Positions 33,074-43,229 of a stretch of DNA of 64,000 bases are shown piece by piece (position 1 is the first letter of the stretch; every line of letters starts with the position of its first letter). This DNA comes from Candidatus Cybelea sp. (GTDB taxonomy: Bacteria > Vulcanimicrobiota > Vulcanimicrobiia > Vulcanimicrobiales > Vulcanimicrobiaceae). The stretch covers positions 1-64,000 of the forward strand of contig DASXFZ010000021.1 in the NCBI GenBank assembly GCA_036489315.1, read 5' to 3'. The notes under the pieces were generated by a model. It ran no database searches, had not been told where the DNA came from, and saw nothing but the letters and a program-made list of their open reading frames with translations. The position numbers and the translations under genes are program-made.

Positions 33074-36000
33074 ATGAAACGATTTTCGTTGCCGCGTACG
33101 CTGGTTGCCGCGCTGACGTTGCTCGGGTTCTTCGCCTGCCAGGAAACATGGGCACTGGCCGGCGTGACGGGCAATATCGCGGGGACGATCAAGGATACGA
33201 ACGGCACACCGATCGCCGGAGCACAAGTGCAGGCCGTTTCGCCTTCGCAGAGCAAAAGCGCCACGACCGACGCAGCCGGGCACTTCGTCATTCTCTCGCT
33301 CGCGCCGGACACCTATACGCTCAATCTCACCAAAGCCGGCTATCAAGCGGCGTCCTTTCCCGGCGTCGTGGTCTTCGCGGATCAGAGCCAGCAGGTCGCG
33401 TACACGCTAAGCAAAGCGCTCGTGACCATCGGCCGCGTAACCGCGCAGTCCGGCTCCTCGCTGGTGAAGTCGGGCGTTGGAAGCGATCTCTATAGCGTCA
33501 ACGCGGCGCAAGCCGCGGCAGCGGCCTCGCTCGGCGGCGGCGGCAATCTCAACAACGCCTATTCGGCGCTGGCGTCGGTTCCCGGCGTGCAGACGTCGCA
33601 AGGCGGCATCGGCTGGAATTTCAACGCGACCTACGTTCGCGGTCAGAACTCCTACTACACGGGATACGAATACGACGGCATCCCGGTTAATCGTGCCTTC
33701 GATAACTACAACTCGTCGACGGAGTCGAGCCTCGGGCTTTCCGAGCTGCAAGTCTACACCGGCGGCGGCCCGGCGTCGGTCGCTTCGGCCGGAACTTCCG
33801 GGTTTATCAACCAAGTGATCAAGACGGGCGCGTACCCGGGATTTGCCACCGCGAATCTCGGTATCGGCTCGCCGGTGTTCTACCATCAAGCGTCCGTAGA
33901 AATTGGAGGCTCGACGCCGGATCGCACCTTCAGCTACTACGTTGGCCTCTTAGGCTACAATCAGGACTACCGTCTCTTCGACAACTCCAACGGCGCCGGC
34001 TACATGACGCCCGGCGGAATATTCTCAGGCAACACGCTGGGCGCAGGCATCGGTTACGGTTTCGGGAGCGATCAGCTCCTAAGCGTCGGCGCTCAGTGCC
34101 TTTCGAGCACCTGCCAGGGAGTCAAACCGGTTTGTCCGCTCGTAGGAGCGAAGTTCGATATCCCGCAGCAGGGTTGCTGGCAGTTCTATAGCGGCACCAC
34201 CGGGAGCCCTTCTCAGATCAGCGATCGTGAGGACGTGATCAACCTGCACATGGGAATCCCGAAGGCCAATGGACTGCGCGATGACGTGCAGTTTCTCTGG
34301 AGCGCATCGGCACTCAACAACTATTTCTACCAGAGCCAAAACGACATCGGCCCGGGTAACAGTCAGTTCATTCAATCGTACTTCGGAACGACGGCGCGAG
34401 GCCCGGCAAGATGCGGCCCGCTCCAAGTCGGCCCAGGCCTTACCGTCAACGGGTGCTCGAGCATGACCAACTTTAACGGTATAAGCCCATGCTATCCGAA
34501 CTGCGGACAGATCGGGTCGCTCTTGCCCTTATTCGGTTCGCAAGCCGTGTGCAATCCGCGTAGCCCGGCAGCGCAGCTCGGCTGCGCATTTACCTATCTT
34601 CCTTATGCGGACAACGTCGCCTATAACGTGCCGTTCGGTACGCCGATTGCGACGAGCGCCACGAACGTAAAGGCTCCGGGCGTCTACACGGCACCGAACA
34701 CTCCGGCGCATCCGTTTGGCGGCCCGATTCCGGCCAACGACGAGAATCTCAACACCATTCTCAACGATACGGGCATCACGAAGCTGCAATACACCTATGC
34801 CCTAAGCCAATCCGCGTATCTCCGCGCGTACGGATATACGTTCTACTCCGACTGGCTGCAAGACGACCCGACCTACGGATCGAGCGACGCATGGCTGCCT
34901 TCCCCCGTGGCGGCGCAATACACCCTCATCACTCACACCTCGGGAGGCGCGCTGGATTTTCAGGATCAGATCAACGACCAGAACCTTATCAGCATCGGCG
35001 GCAACTACACGACTGCAAGCGTCAACCGCTTTAGCAACAATTCGGCCTACGCCGGTTGCACGATACAGGGCTTTAACTATTCCAATTCCTGTTCGCCCAT
35101 CGGGTATATGGCTAAGAGCGGCGCCGGTTATCGCTGCTTCGATCCGACGAGCGGCAAGCCGGTACCCTGTTTGGCATTACCCGCCGGTGCTACCTACTGT
35201 GTAGTTACCGGCAGCCAGTGCGCGACTCAAGCTCCAACCTGGACGAGCCTTGCGGCATCGGGCCCAGCGGGATTCGCTCCCAAGGGAAGCGCCGCAGTCA
35301 AGGCCGGCGCGACGTGGGACAGCCTCTGGCAAGGCAACGCGACCGGCTCGCTCAATACCGTCAAGCCGGAATTCACGAACGCATCGATATCCGATCAGTT
35401 CAGGCCGAGCGACCGATTTTTGTTCAACGCATCAATTCGTTACGACAATTTCACCTATCAACTCCCCGACTCGGCGGGACCGGCCGATGCCTTCTACGCG
35501 AACATGACGGCGAACTATACGTGCGTCCTCGCAGCGAACAATGAGGTTCTGGTTCAACCGCTGCCTCCGGGCGCGGTGCCGCCTGCCGCGGCGCAGTACG
35601 TGGAAGGGGACTGCAATAAAGCGGCAGCGCTGCATCCGAACGGCCCGCATACCGGCTGGGTCCATCCCAACGGAACGACCCAGGACGGCGTCGCGGCGCC
35701 GAATTTCACCGCTTCATCGCCCAGCTCGTACAGCCTCAACTACTGGCAGCCGCGTTTCTCGATGACCTACACGCAGTCGCCCGACGTCGTGTGGCGTCTA
35801 TCGGCCGGCCGCTTCACCCAGCCGCCGATCTCGGCGTCGGTCCAGTACCTCAGCTCGTCGGGCGACGACCGGTCGGTCTGGAACAACACGATGAATCTCG
35901 GCTTCTATTCACCATTTCACCCGATTCCCGGAATCTCGTCAGGGCAGTACGATCTCTCTTACGAGCAGCATTTCCGCGGAACCGACATGAGCTTTAAGCT

Positions 36001-37135
36001 TACGCCATTTTACACTTGGGTTTCGGGATGGCAGCAGCAGACGTTCATCGGCTCCGGCTTCGTGACGCAAGTCCCCGTCGGCGTCAATCGTAATGAGGGC
36101 TTCGAGTTCCAGTTCAACAAAGGCGATTTCAGTCGTAACGGCCTCTCCGGCCAGTTCGCCTTCACCTACACTGACTCGAAGGTGCTGTTCCAGAACGTCG
36201 GGCTCAGTACGGGTGGAACGATCCCCAGCACGCTCACCGTGCTCAATCAGGTGATTGCGAACTACAATTCGTTGACCAAGATGGGTGGCGGCAGCCCCTG
36301 TTACCGCGCCGGCGACCGGGTGAAGTGTTCCGCGAAGCCGGTCACGATCGATGGGACGACCTACGATGCGATCCTCAATCCCTACTATAATCAGTCGCCG
36401 CAGGGACTTCTCAACACGGGCGCTTGGTACAATCCCTACAGCACGGCCATCGCGCCGAGCCTCAACGGGCTGCTGGGCAGCTACATCGCCCCCTTTGTCT
36501 CGTCGCTCATCCTCAACTGGCGGCACGACAAGCTCGCAATTACACCGAGCTTCACGTTCCAAAACGGCGGCTTCTACGGGACCCCGCTGGACGAGACCGG
36601 CATGGATCCCCGCGCCTGTACGCTAAACTCGCGCGCGACCGGTATCACGAAGGTGTCACCGCACACCAATCCGCTGCAGTGCAACTATCTCACGATGAGC
36701 GGCCTCGGCACGGGCCAGTTCGCGTATCTCTACATCCCCGATCCGCAGACCGGCTCGTTCTACTACGACAATCTGCATCAGCCGGGTCAAATCGTCGGCA
36801 ACCTGCAGGTCTCCTACGATGTTAGTCCGCGGATCAAGCTGACGATCCTTGGCGCTTCGCTCTTCCATGCGTGCTTCGGCGGATCGGCCGAACCGTGGAC
36901 GGCGGCAAATCCGCCCAGCAACGTGATTTGCGGATATACCGCTGCAGGCGGTTCGCTCAACAGCACGCTGTATCCGGCGAACTTCTATAACGGCACCGGC
37001 ATCAACGACTTTGCCGCCAACAAAGCGCGAACGCCGTTTACCCAGAGCTACTTGCCGAGCAACCTCACCTCGGGTGCAATCGGCGGCGGCGTTCCGCCGA
37101 TCAATGTCTACTTCAACGCGCAGGTCAAAATCTAA
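33074..37135 (+). CDS. very large TonB-dependent receptor with carboxypeptidase-regulatory domain
   Basis: The 1353-residue outer-membrane transporter starts at the ATG at 33074, after a GGAGG box. It has a signal peptide (LVAALTLLGFFACQETWALA), a carboxypeptidase-regulatory Ig-like domain (about 30-115), a plug-like region (ALASVPGVQTSQGG, ATYVRGQNSYYTGYEYDG) and a long beta-barrel with many aromatic strands. Length is well above typical receptors (700-1000) because of extended loops rich in Cys, Gly and Pro (about 370-500 and 680-790). The barrel ends with VYFNAQVKI. An arylsulfatase follows, which suggests sulfated ligands. Confidence 0.9.
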   Translation: MKRFSLPRTLVAALTLLGFFACQETWALAGVTGNIAGTIKDTNGTPIAGAQVQAVSPSQSKSATTDAAGHFVILSLAPDTYTLNLTKAGYQAASFPGVVVFADQSQQVAYTLSKALVTIGRVTAQSGSSLVKSGVGSDLYSVNAAQAAAAASLGGGGNLNNAYSALASVPGVQTSQGGIGWNFNATYVRGQNSYYTGYEYDGIPVNRAFDNYNSSTESSLGLSELQVYTGGGPASVASAGTSGFINQVIKTGAYPGFATANLGIGSPVFYHQASVEIGGSTPDRTFSYYVGLLGYNQDYRLFDNSNGAGYMTPGGIFSGNTLGAGIGYGFGSDQLLSVGAQCLSSTCQGVKPVCPLVGAKFDIPQQGCWQFYSGTTGSPSQISDREDVINLHMGIPKANGLRDDVQFLWSASALNNYFYQSQNDIGPGNSQFIQSYFGTTARGPARCGPLQVGPGLTVNGCSSMTNFNGISPCYPNCGQIGSLLPLFGSQAVCNPRSPAAQLGCAFTYLPYADNVAYNVPFGTPIATSATNVKAPGVYTAPNTPAHPFGGPIPANDENLNTILNDTGITKLQYTYALSQSAYLRAYGYTFYSDWLQDDPTYGSSDAWLPSPVAAQYTLITHTSGGALDFQDQINDQNLISIGGNYTTASVNRFSNNSAYAGCTIQGFNYSNSCSPIGYMAKSGAGYRCFDPTSGKPVPCLALPAGATYCVVTGSQCATQAPTWTSLAASGPAGFAPKGSAAVKAGATWDSLWQGNATGSLNTVKPEFTNASISDQFRPSDRFLFNASIRYDNFTYQLPDSAGPADAFYANMTANYTCVLAANNEVLVQPLPPGAVPPAAAQYVEGDCNKAAALHPNGPHTGWVHPNGTTQDGVAAPNFTASSPSSYSLNYWQPRFSMTYTQSPDVVWRLSAGRFTQPPISASVQYLSSSGDDRSVWNNTMNLGFYSPFHPIPGISSGQYDLSYEQHFRGTDMSFKLTPFYTWVSGWQQQTFIGSGFVTQVPVGVNRNEGFEFQFNKGDFSRNGLSGQFAFTYTDSKVLFQNVGLSTGGTIPSTLTVLNQVIANYNSLTKMGGGSPCYRAGDRVKCSAKPVTIDGTTYDAILNPYYNQSPQGLLNTGAWYNPYSTAIAPSLNGLLGSYIAPFVSSLILNWRHDKLAITPSFTFQNGGFYGTPLDETGMDPRACTLNSRATGITKVSPHTNPLQCNYLTMSGLGTGQFAYLYIPDPQTGSFYYDNLHQPGQIVGNLQVSYDVSPRIKLTILGASLFHACFGGSAEPWTAANPPSNVICGYTAAGGSLNSTLYPANFYNGTGINDFAANKARTPFTQSYLPSNLTSGAIGGGVPPINVYFNAQVKI

Positions 37136-37166
37136 CACCGAACAGACGTATGGGGTAGCAGGAAAG

Positions 37167-37196
37167 CGAGGAGGGGCCGAACACGGCCCCTCCTCG
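37167..37196 (+). terminator. strong hairpin after the TonB receptor gene
   Basis: A perfect 13-bp stem (CGAGGAGGGGCCG / CGGCCCCTCCTCG) with an AACA loop lies 31 bases after the stop. No T-run follows, so it may stabilise the 3' end or attenuate rather than fully terminate. Confidence 0.6.
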
Positions 37197-37357
37197 TACT
37201 GTCAATAAGTCTTCGCCTTCCTTAAGCAGGCAGGCGGGAGCGGGCCGAATTTTCCGGGTTTGCGCTTTTCGGATTGCTCACGATTTGGGCTCTTGTTACG
37301 CTTGAGGCCGGTCTAATTTCACAACCACAGCGTTTGATAATTTCAGGAGGCTGTTTT

Positions 37358-38881
37358 ATGCCCGGTCAGTCACAGCCGAACATCGTCGCCATCATGGCCG
37401 ACGACATTGGCTGGTTTAACGTTGGGGCCTACCATCAGGGAATCATGGCGAGCCGGACTCCGAACCTCGACCGTCTCGCGTCCGAAGGAATGCGCTTTAC
37501 CGACTACTATGCGGAAGCGAGCTGTACCGCGGGCCGCGCAAACTTCATCACCGGCGAACTGCCGATTCGAACCGGGCTTACGACCGTGGGTCAGGCCGGC
37601 GCGCAGATCGGCATGCCCGACGAGGCGCCGACGATTGCCACGGCGCTCAAGTCGATGGGTTACGCCACCGGCCAGTTCGGCAAGAACCACCTCGGCGATC
37701 TCAATCGCTTCTTGCCGACGGTACACGGGTTCGACGAATTTTTCGGCTACCTCTATCACCTTGACGCGATGGAGGACCCGGCCCATCCAAACTATCCTCA
37801 AGAACTTAAAGACAAGATCGGCCCGCGCAACCTGCTCCACAGCTGGGCGACCGACACCGACGACGCGACCGTAGAGCCGCGCTGGGGTAAAGTCGGCAAG
37901 CAGAAGATCGAAGACTGCGGCCCGCTCTATCCCCAACGGATGGAGACGGTCGACGACGAGATCCTCGACTGCACGCTCAAGTTCATCGACAAGGCCAAGA
38001 CGGAGAACAAGCCGTTCTTCGTTTGGCTCAATCCGACGCGTATGCACGTGGTGACCCATCTCTCCGAAAAATACCAGAAGATGCGCACGCCGGAGAACGG
38101 CTGGTCAGAATCCGAAGCCGGCATGGCGCAGCTCGACGACATCGTCGGCGGCGTTCTCCAGAAGCTCAAGGATGAAGGGCTCGAAGGCGACACGATCGTC
38201 ATGTTCACCACCGACAACGGTGCGGAGAACTTCACCTGGCCCGACGGTGGGCAAACGCCGTTTGCCGGCGGTAAGGGCACCGTTCTCGAAGGCGGCTTCC
38301 GAGCACCGTGTATCGTACGCTGGCCCGGCAAAGTCCCGGCCGGGAAGGTCGTTAACGACATCTTCTCCGGACTCGATTGGTTCCCAACGCTCTGCGCGGC
38401 CGCGGGGGATCCGAACATCGTCGAGGAGCTCAAGGCCGGTAAACAGCTCGGCGAGCGAACCTATAAGGTCCACCTCGACGGCTACAATCAGATGGATCTG
38501 ATCACCGGCTCAGGGCCGTCGAAGCGTCGCGAGATCTTCTATTTCGCGGAAGGAACGCTGGGAGCAGTACGTGTCGGCGACTATAAGTACCGCTTCATCG
38601 ACCAGCCCGGCGGCTGGCTCGGCGGAACGGTGAAGGTCGACTGGCCGATGCTTACCAATCTCCGGCTCGATCCGTTCGAGCGAACCGGAATCGCCGGATC
38701 GCTGAACTACTACCATTTCTTCGTCTACCAGTTCTGGCGCTTCGTACTCGTGCAAGAGGTGGTGGCGAAGGCGGCGCAATCCGCGGTCGAGTTCCCGCCG
38801 ATGCAGCCGGGTGCATCGTTCAACCTCGAAGCGGTGAAGGAGCAGATCGCCAAAGCGATAGCCGCGCACTCAGGCTCGTAG
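37358..38881 (+). CDS. arylsulfatase (type I, CxAxR)
   Basis: The 507-residue formylglycine sulfatase hydrolyses sulfate esters. Metal-binding Asp residues lie in IMADDIGWFNVG. The activation motif is CTAGR with Cys56, in place of the commoner CxPxR. Later motifs are GKNHLGDL, TTDNGAENFTW and GGKGTVLEGGFRAPCIVRWP. An AGGAGG box precedes the ATG at 37358; the upstream frame from 37274 is not conserved. No signal peptide is seen, so the enzyme may be cytosolic or exported by another route. No maturation enzyme is in the window. Confidence 0.92.
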   Translation: MPGQSQPNIVAIMADDIGWFNVGAYHQGIMASRTPNLDRLASEGMRFTDYYAEASCTAGRANFITGELPIRTGLTTVGQAGAQIGMPDEAPTIATALKSMGYATGQFGKNHLGDLNRFLPTVHGFDEFFGYLYHLDAMEDPAHPNYPQELKDKIGPRNLLHSWATDTDDATVEPRWGKVGKQKIEDCGPLYPQRMETVDDEILDCTLKFIDKAKTENKPFFVWLNPTRMHVVTHLSEKYQKMRTPENGWSESEAGMAQLDDIVGGVLQKLKDEGLEGDTIVMFTTDNGAENFTWPDGGQTPFAGGKGTVLEGGFRAPCIVRWPGKVPAGKVVNDIFSGLDWFPTLCAAAGDPNIVEELKAGKQLGERTYKVHLDGYNQMDLITGSGPSKRREIFYFAEGTLGAVRVGDYKYRFIDQPGGWLGGTVKVDWPMLTNLRLDPFERTGIAGSLNYYHFFVYQFWRFVLVQEVVAKAAQSAVEFPPMQPGASFNLEAVKEQIAKAIAAHSGS

Positions 38882-38946
38882 AAAACCGAAAGCGCGTGCC
38901 CTGGGCTCGTCCGCGCGACCGGCTCAGGGACCGCGCCGGCGCGGCA

Positions 38947-41094
38947 TCACGGCAGCAGCGTCTCATGGTTGACGGCGGTGCGCGCGACCGCCGCGTCGCT
39001 GAACGGCAGCGGCCATAGGCGCCCGGAGATATATGCCTGCGCCTGGTCGGTGTAGTGTCCCGAGCCCGGTTCGCCCGACTCGCCCTGCGGGATCGTGATG
39101 CCGCCCGCATCCCAGTTACCGATGTCCCACACGGCGCGGAAACTCTGCGAGTACCCCGGCGACTGCATGTGCAGCGTGAACGCGTCGCCGTTGCCGGGCA
39201 GCGTTACCCCGTCGAGAAAAGAGACTCCCAGAGCCGAGAGCGCGTGCGGTACGGGATCGGCGCCAGCCACCTGCCAAGGCGACGGCGACGGCAAAGCGAT
39301 GCCGCGCACCGCCTTGCGCGTCTGCGCGACGTCGGCGAGTACGGTCGGCATTCGCCCGGTGTGGTGGTGCGTGAGTGCGACGCGCAACGCTTCGGCGACC
39401 GTGGCCGTCGACGACGAGCCGGTCATCTCGCCGTCCCACCCAGCCAGAGCCGCACCCAGCTGCGCGTCTCGCGCACGCACGGCTGCGGCCACCTCGTGCG
39501 CCATCGCGCGCTCCGGGAGCGAGAGCACGTCGAGCTGCATTCGCGTGAAGTAGCCGACGTCGTACGTGCGGCGTTCGCGCAGCAGCTGCGCGATGCGGTA
39601 GGCGCGATAGGGCGGAGCGAACTGCGGGCTGAGCTGCAGCGGGTAGGACGGACCGTACATCTGGTTATTGGCGGTCCAGACGATGGCGTTGCGCGAGGGG
39701 GCGACGCTCGGCAGGCGCTTGAAGGGCACGATCGGATAGCGTTGCGCGAGATCGGCCGCCGGATGAAACCAGCGCCCGCGCGCGGGATCGTTGGGAATGT
39801 GACCGGCGAGATAGTACGCCGCGCGGCCGCTGGTATCGGCCAGCACGAAGTTTTGCGTCGGCCCCGGATAGCGCTTCAGAGCGGCGGCGGCCGCGTCGAT
39901 CGTCGCGGCCTGATCGAGCTCGAGGAACGCCGATGCCGGAGAATCGGGATGAGTATAGGCGTCCCAGCGGACCATAACGACTCCGTCGCGCTTCGTTTTT
40001 GCGCCGAAGAGGTCGCGAGTCCGATAATACTTCGCCTCGACGCTGCGCCCGAAGCGCACCTCAAAACGTTCGCTCTGCCAGCCGCCCGGGTCGAGATGCG
40101 ACGGTGGCAAATACGCTGAGAGCGAGGTCACGGTGCCGTTCGTCGCTCCCCACGCTACGTGCTCGTTATGCCCGAGAACGATGCCGGGGCAGCCCGGAAG
40201 CGTTGCGCCCGCGGCGTGGAACCCGGGCGCACGCAGGTCGAGCAGATACCACACTCCCGGCATTTCCAGCGAGAGATGCGGATCGTTGGCGAGCAAAGCG
40301 CGGCCGGTGCCGGTGTGCGCTGCGCCGGCCGCCCATTCGTTGCTGCCGACCGGCGCGCGCGGATCGGCGAGTTCGCGCGCGAGCGCGACGTTGCGCCGGC
40401 AGGCGGGCCCGGGTGCCATGGCGGCAAGCCCCAGCAGCACCGGCGCGTTGTAACACGGGTCGGTCAGCGGAAAGAACGCGTTCAGGCGCGCGAGACCGCC
40501 GCTGCGGTAGGCCGCGTTGCGCGGGGCGATGTCGTTCCACGTATCGGTGAGGTCCAGCACCGTTGCCATCGCGACCGCGAGCGAATCCTGCGGTGTCCAG
40601 GGACGCGGCCGATAGGCGAGGATACGGAACTCGACGGGCAGCGATTCGCGCGACATCGCCGCGTTGACGCCGTCGCTGAAGGCATTTAGCAGATCGCGCT
40701 CTGCCGCTGGGAGCCGTTGGTACTGACGTTGCACGATCTCGCGCACCGGGACGTTGCGTTGGCTCTCGTCCTGCGCGAGCGCCGATCTGCCGAAGACTTC
40801 GGCGAGCCGGCCGAGCATGAAACGGCGCAGCAGGTCCATTTGAAAGAGCCGGTCTGCGCCTTCGACGTAGCCCTGGCTGAAGAAGAGGTCGTGCCGGCTC
40901 GCGGCAACCACGTGCGGTACGCCGCGATCGTCACGCAAAATCGTCACCGGCGCGTGAATCGGAAGGCCAGAGATTGAGCCGTTCTCCCGCGGATGGGCGT
41001 GCATGCCGATCGTGACGTTGAGCGCATAGCTCGCAACGACCAGCAACAGAATAACCAGCACCGAGAGCAGCGTCCGCAAAAGAAGGCGCGCCAT
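38947..41094 (-). CDS. penicillin-acylase-family N-terminal nucleophile amidase
   Basis: The 715-residue periplasmic amidase precursor has an N-terminal membrane/signal segment (LLLRTLLSVLVILLLVVASY) and an alpha domain (DDRGVPHVVAASRHDLFFSQ). The autoprocessing and catalytic Ser251 is in PVGSNEWAAGA. The beta chain carries LLANDPHLSLEMPGVWYLL and GHNEHVAWGATNG, and ends in GESGEPGSGHYTDQ. Members hydrolyse amides such as penicillins, acyl-homoserine lactones or peptides; substrate cannot be told. Confidence 0.92.
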   Translation of the reverse strand: MARLLLRTLLSVLVILLLVVASYALNVTIGMHAHPRENGSISGLPIHAPVTILRDDRGVPHVVAASRHDLFFSQGYVEGADRLFQMDLLRRFMLGRLAEVFGRSALAQDESQRNVPVREIVQRQYQRLPAAERDLLNAFSDGVNAAMSRESLPVEFRILAYRPRPWTPQDSLAVAMATVLDLTDTWNDIAPRNAAYRSGGLARLNAFFPLTDPCYNAPVLLGLAAMAPGPACRRNVALARELADPRAPVGSNEWAAGAAHTGTGRALLANDPHLSLEMPGVWYLLDLRAPGFHAAGATLPGCPGIVLGHNEHVAWGATNGTVTSLSAYLPPSHLDPGGWQSERFEVRFGRSVEAKYYRTRDLFGAKTKRDGVVMVRWDAYTHPDSPASAFLELDQAATIDAAAAALKRYPGPTQNFVLADTSGRAAYYLAGHIPNDPARGRWFHPAADLAQRYPIVPFKRLPSVAPSRNAIVWTANNQMYGPSYPLQLSPQFAPPYRAYRIAQLLRERRTYDVGYFTRMQLDVLSLPERAMAHEVAAAVRARDAQLGAALAGWDGEMTGSSSTATVAEALRVALTHHHTGRMPTVLADVAQTRKAVRGIALPSPSPWQVAGADPVPHALSALGVSFLDGVTLPGNGDAFTLHMQSPGYSQSFRAVWDIGNWDAGGITIPQGESGEPGSGHYTDQAQAYISGRLWPLPFSDAAVARTAVNHETLLP

Positions 41095-41150
41095 TGCGGA
41101 GGGCCTTCTACGGAAGTATAGGCCGTCCCGTCGAAACGCGGCCTTTCGAC

Positions 41151-43229
41151 TTACGTAAGAAGTTTGTCCGGTGTGATCGGCAGCTCCCGCACGCGCACGC
41201 CGGTCGCGTGATAGACGGCGTTGGCGATCGCGGCAGCCGCTCCGGTGATCGAGACTTCGCCGATGCCTTTGACGTGCGCCGGATTGATGTGCGGATCGTC
41301 CTCTTCGATCATGATGATCTCGGGATTGGGGATATCGGCGTTGGTCGGCACCAGATACTCGGCGAGATCGGCGTTCATGACCCGCCCGGTGCGCCGGTCG
41401 TAGCGCGTCTTTTCGAAGAGCGCCATACTGATGCCCCAGACGACGCCGCCGACGAACTGGCTCTGCGCCGTCTTTGCGTTGAGGATACGGCCGCTGTCGA
41501 AGGCCCCGACGTAGCGCACGACTCGCGCCTCGCCGAGATCGGGATCGACCTCGACCTCAACGAATCCCGCGCCGAAACTCTGGGTCGCGTACGGCTCTTC
41601 CTCCTCGGGTTTCTCCTCAATTTCAAAACTGATGCCGCCGGGCGGCACGCGCCCGCGGTTGCCCGCGAGACGCTCGCGCAGTTGAGTGGCCGCGACGACG
41701 ATTGCCGAGCCGACGCTGCCGGATGTCTGCGAGCCGGCCGCGAGGGGCGCGGGCGGCAGGCGGGTATCGCCGAACTCGAACTGCACGCGTTCGTAAGGGA
41801 TCTCGAGAATCTCAGCCGCCAGCTGCGCGTAGACCGTTGGCGAGCCGCAGCCTTGTTCGATCGTCCCGCAGCCGATAACGACGCGGCCGTCTTCGTGCTG
41901 CTGCACGCGTACGCTGGCCGCCGAACGAAACGTCGAGCGCGAAGAGGTCGCCATGCCGAGCCCGACCAGCATTCCATCGCGCCGCGTCGCGCGAACCTGC
42001 GGCTTGCGGCGGCTCCACTCGAAGCGCTGCGCGGCCGCAACGTAACACTGCCGCAAATGCTTACTGGAATAGGGCTTGCCCGAATTCGGATCGTGCTGCG
42101 CGTAGTTTCGCAGACGAAGCTCCAGCGGGTCGATGCCGAGCTCGTAGGACAGCTCGTCGAGCGCCGACTCGAGCGCGAACGAGCCCGTCGATTCGCCGGG
42201 GCTGCGCTGATACGTCGGCTTGCTGATGTTCAAGCGCGGCAGCGCGTGGGACATCGCGTAGTTCGGCACGGCGTAAAGGTCGCGACTGAAGACGCCGCAG
42301 GCTTCTACGAACTCGTCGTGGAGGCTCGTCTCCGAGAGCACGTCGTGCGTTACTGCGACGAGACGCCCATCGCGATCGCTGCCCAGCGAGACCCGCTGCT
42401 CGGTCTGCGGCCGATGCCCGATCCAGCCGAACATTTGCGCGCGCGTGACGACGAGCTTCACCGGCCGATCGACGAGTTTGGCCGCCATTGCGGCCAGGGC
42501 TACGTGCGACCACATCGTGCCCTTGCTGCCGAAGGCGCCCCCGACATAGGGAACGATGACGCGAACGCGCTCCGCGTCGATTCCGAAGACCGCCGCGATC
42601 CGGCGGCGCACGCCGAAGGCCCACTGGCTCGAATCGTGCAGTGTCAGGTCGCCGTTTTGCCACTGGGCGACCGTGTTGTGCGTCTCGATGGGATTGTGAT
42701 GTTCGGTCGGCGTGCGGTAAGTTTGATGCACTGCGACCGCCGCGTTCGCGAGCGCCCGAGCCGGATCGCCGCGCTGATGCTTTGCTGGCTCGCCGAAGAT
42801 GTCTTCGGGAACGTAGCGCGGAGCTGAATCGAACTGCATCTCGAGTGGCTTGGATTCATAGCGCACCCGTACGAGTGAGGCGCCGTAGGTTGCGGCTTCG
42901 AAGCTCGTTGCGATCACCAGCGCGACTGGTTGACGATCGAACTCTATGATATCGCCCTGCAAAAGAAAGAGGTTCGTGTCATGGGGCGCCGTCCGCGACT
43001 GGTTGACGCGCGGCGCGTTGCGGTGCGTCATCACCGCGACGATTCCGGAGGCGCTGCGCGCTGCCGCATCGTCAACCTCCACGACTCGTCCGCTGGCGAT
43101 CGTGCTGGGCACCACGACCACGTGCAGCATATCTTCGACAGCGATATCGATGGTATACTTGGCCTCGCCGCGAACCTTCAGCGGCCCCTCGACCCGATCG
43201 AGCGGTGCGCCGATGAGTGGTTGGCTCAC
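41151..43229 (-). CDS. molybdopterin subunit of a PaoABC-like aldehyde oxidoreductase
   Basis: The 692-residue xanthine-oxidase-family large subunit holds the Mo cofactor (GAPLDRVEGPLKVRGEAKYT, GGAFGSKGTMW, GCGTIEQGCGSPTVYAQLA). The catalytic Glu lies in GIGEVSITGAAAAIAN near the C-terminus. The GTG start overlaps the stop of the FAD gene as GTGA. In E. coli the matching PaoC works in the periplasm with PaoA and PaoB to oxidise aldehydes. The true substrate of this set is unknown. Confidence 0.92.
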   Translation of the reverse strand: MSQPLIGAPLDRVEGPLKVRGEAKYTIDIAVEDMLHVVVVPSTIASGRVVEVDDAAARSASGIVAVMTHRNAPRVNQSRTAPHDTNLFLLQGDIIEFDRQPVALVIATSFEAATYGASLVRVRYESKPLEMQFDSAPRYVPEDIFGEPAKHQRGDPARALANAAVAVHQTYRTPTEHHNPIETHNTVAQWQNGDLTLHDSSQWAFGVRRRIAAVFGIDAERVRVIVPYVGGAFGSKGTMWSHVALAAMAAKLVDRPVKLVVTRAQMFGWIGHRPQTEQRVSLGSDRDGRLVAVTHDVLSETSLHDEFVEACGVFSRDLYAVPNYAMSHALPRLNISKPTYQRSPGESTGSFALESALDELSYELGIDPLELRLRNYAQHDPNSGKPYSSKHLRQCYVAAAQRFEWSRRKPQVRATRRDGMLVGLGMATSSRSTFRSAASVRVQQHEDGRVVIGCGTIEQGCGSPTVYAQLAAEILEIPYERVQFEFGDTRLPPAPLAAGSQTSGSVGSAIVVAATQLRERLAGNRGRVPPGGISFEIEEKPEEEEPYATQSFGAGFVEVEVDPDLGEARVVRYVGAFDSGRILNAKTAQSQFVGGVVWGISMALFEKTRYDRRTGRVMNADLAEYLVPTNADIPNPEIIMIEEDDPHINPAHVKGIGEVSITGAAAAIANAVYHATGVRVRELPITPDKLLT

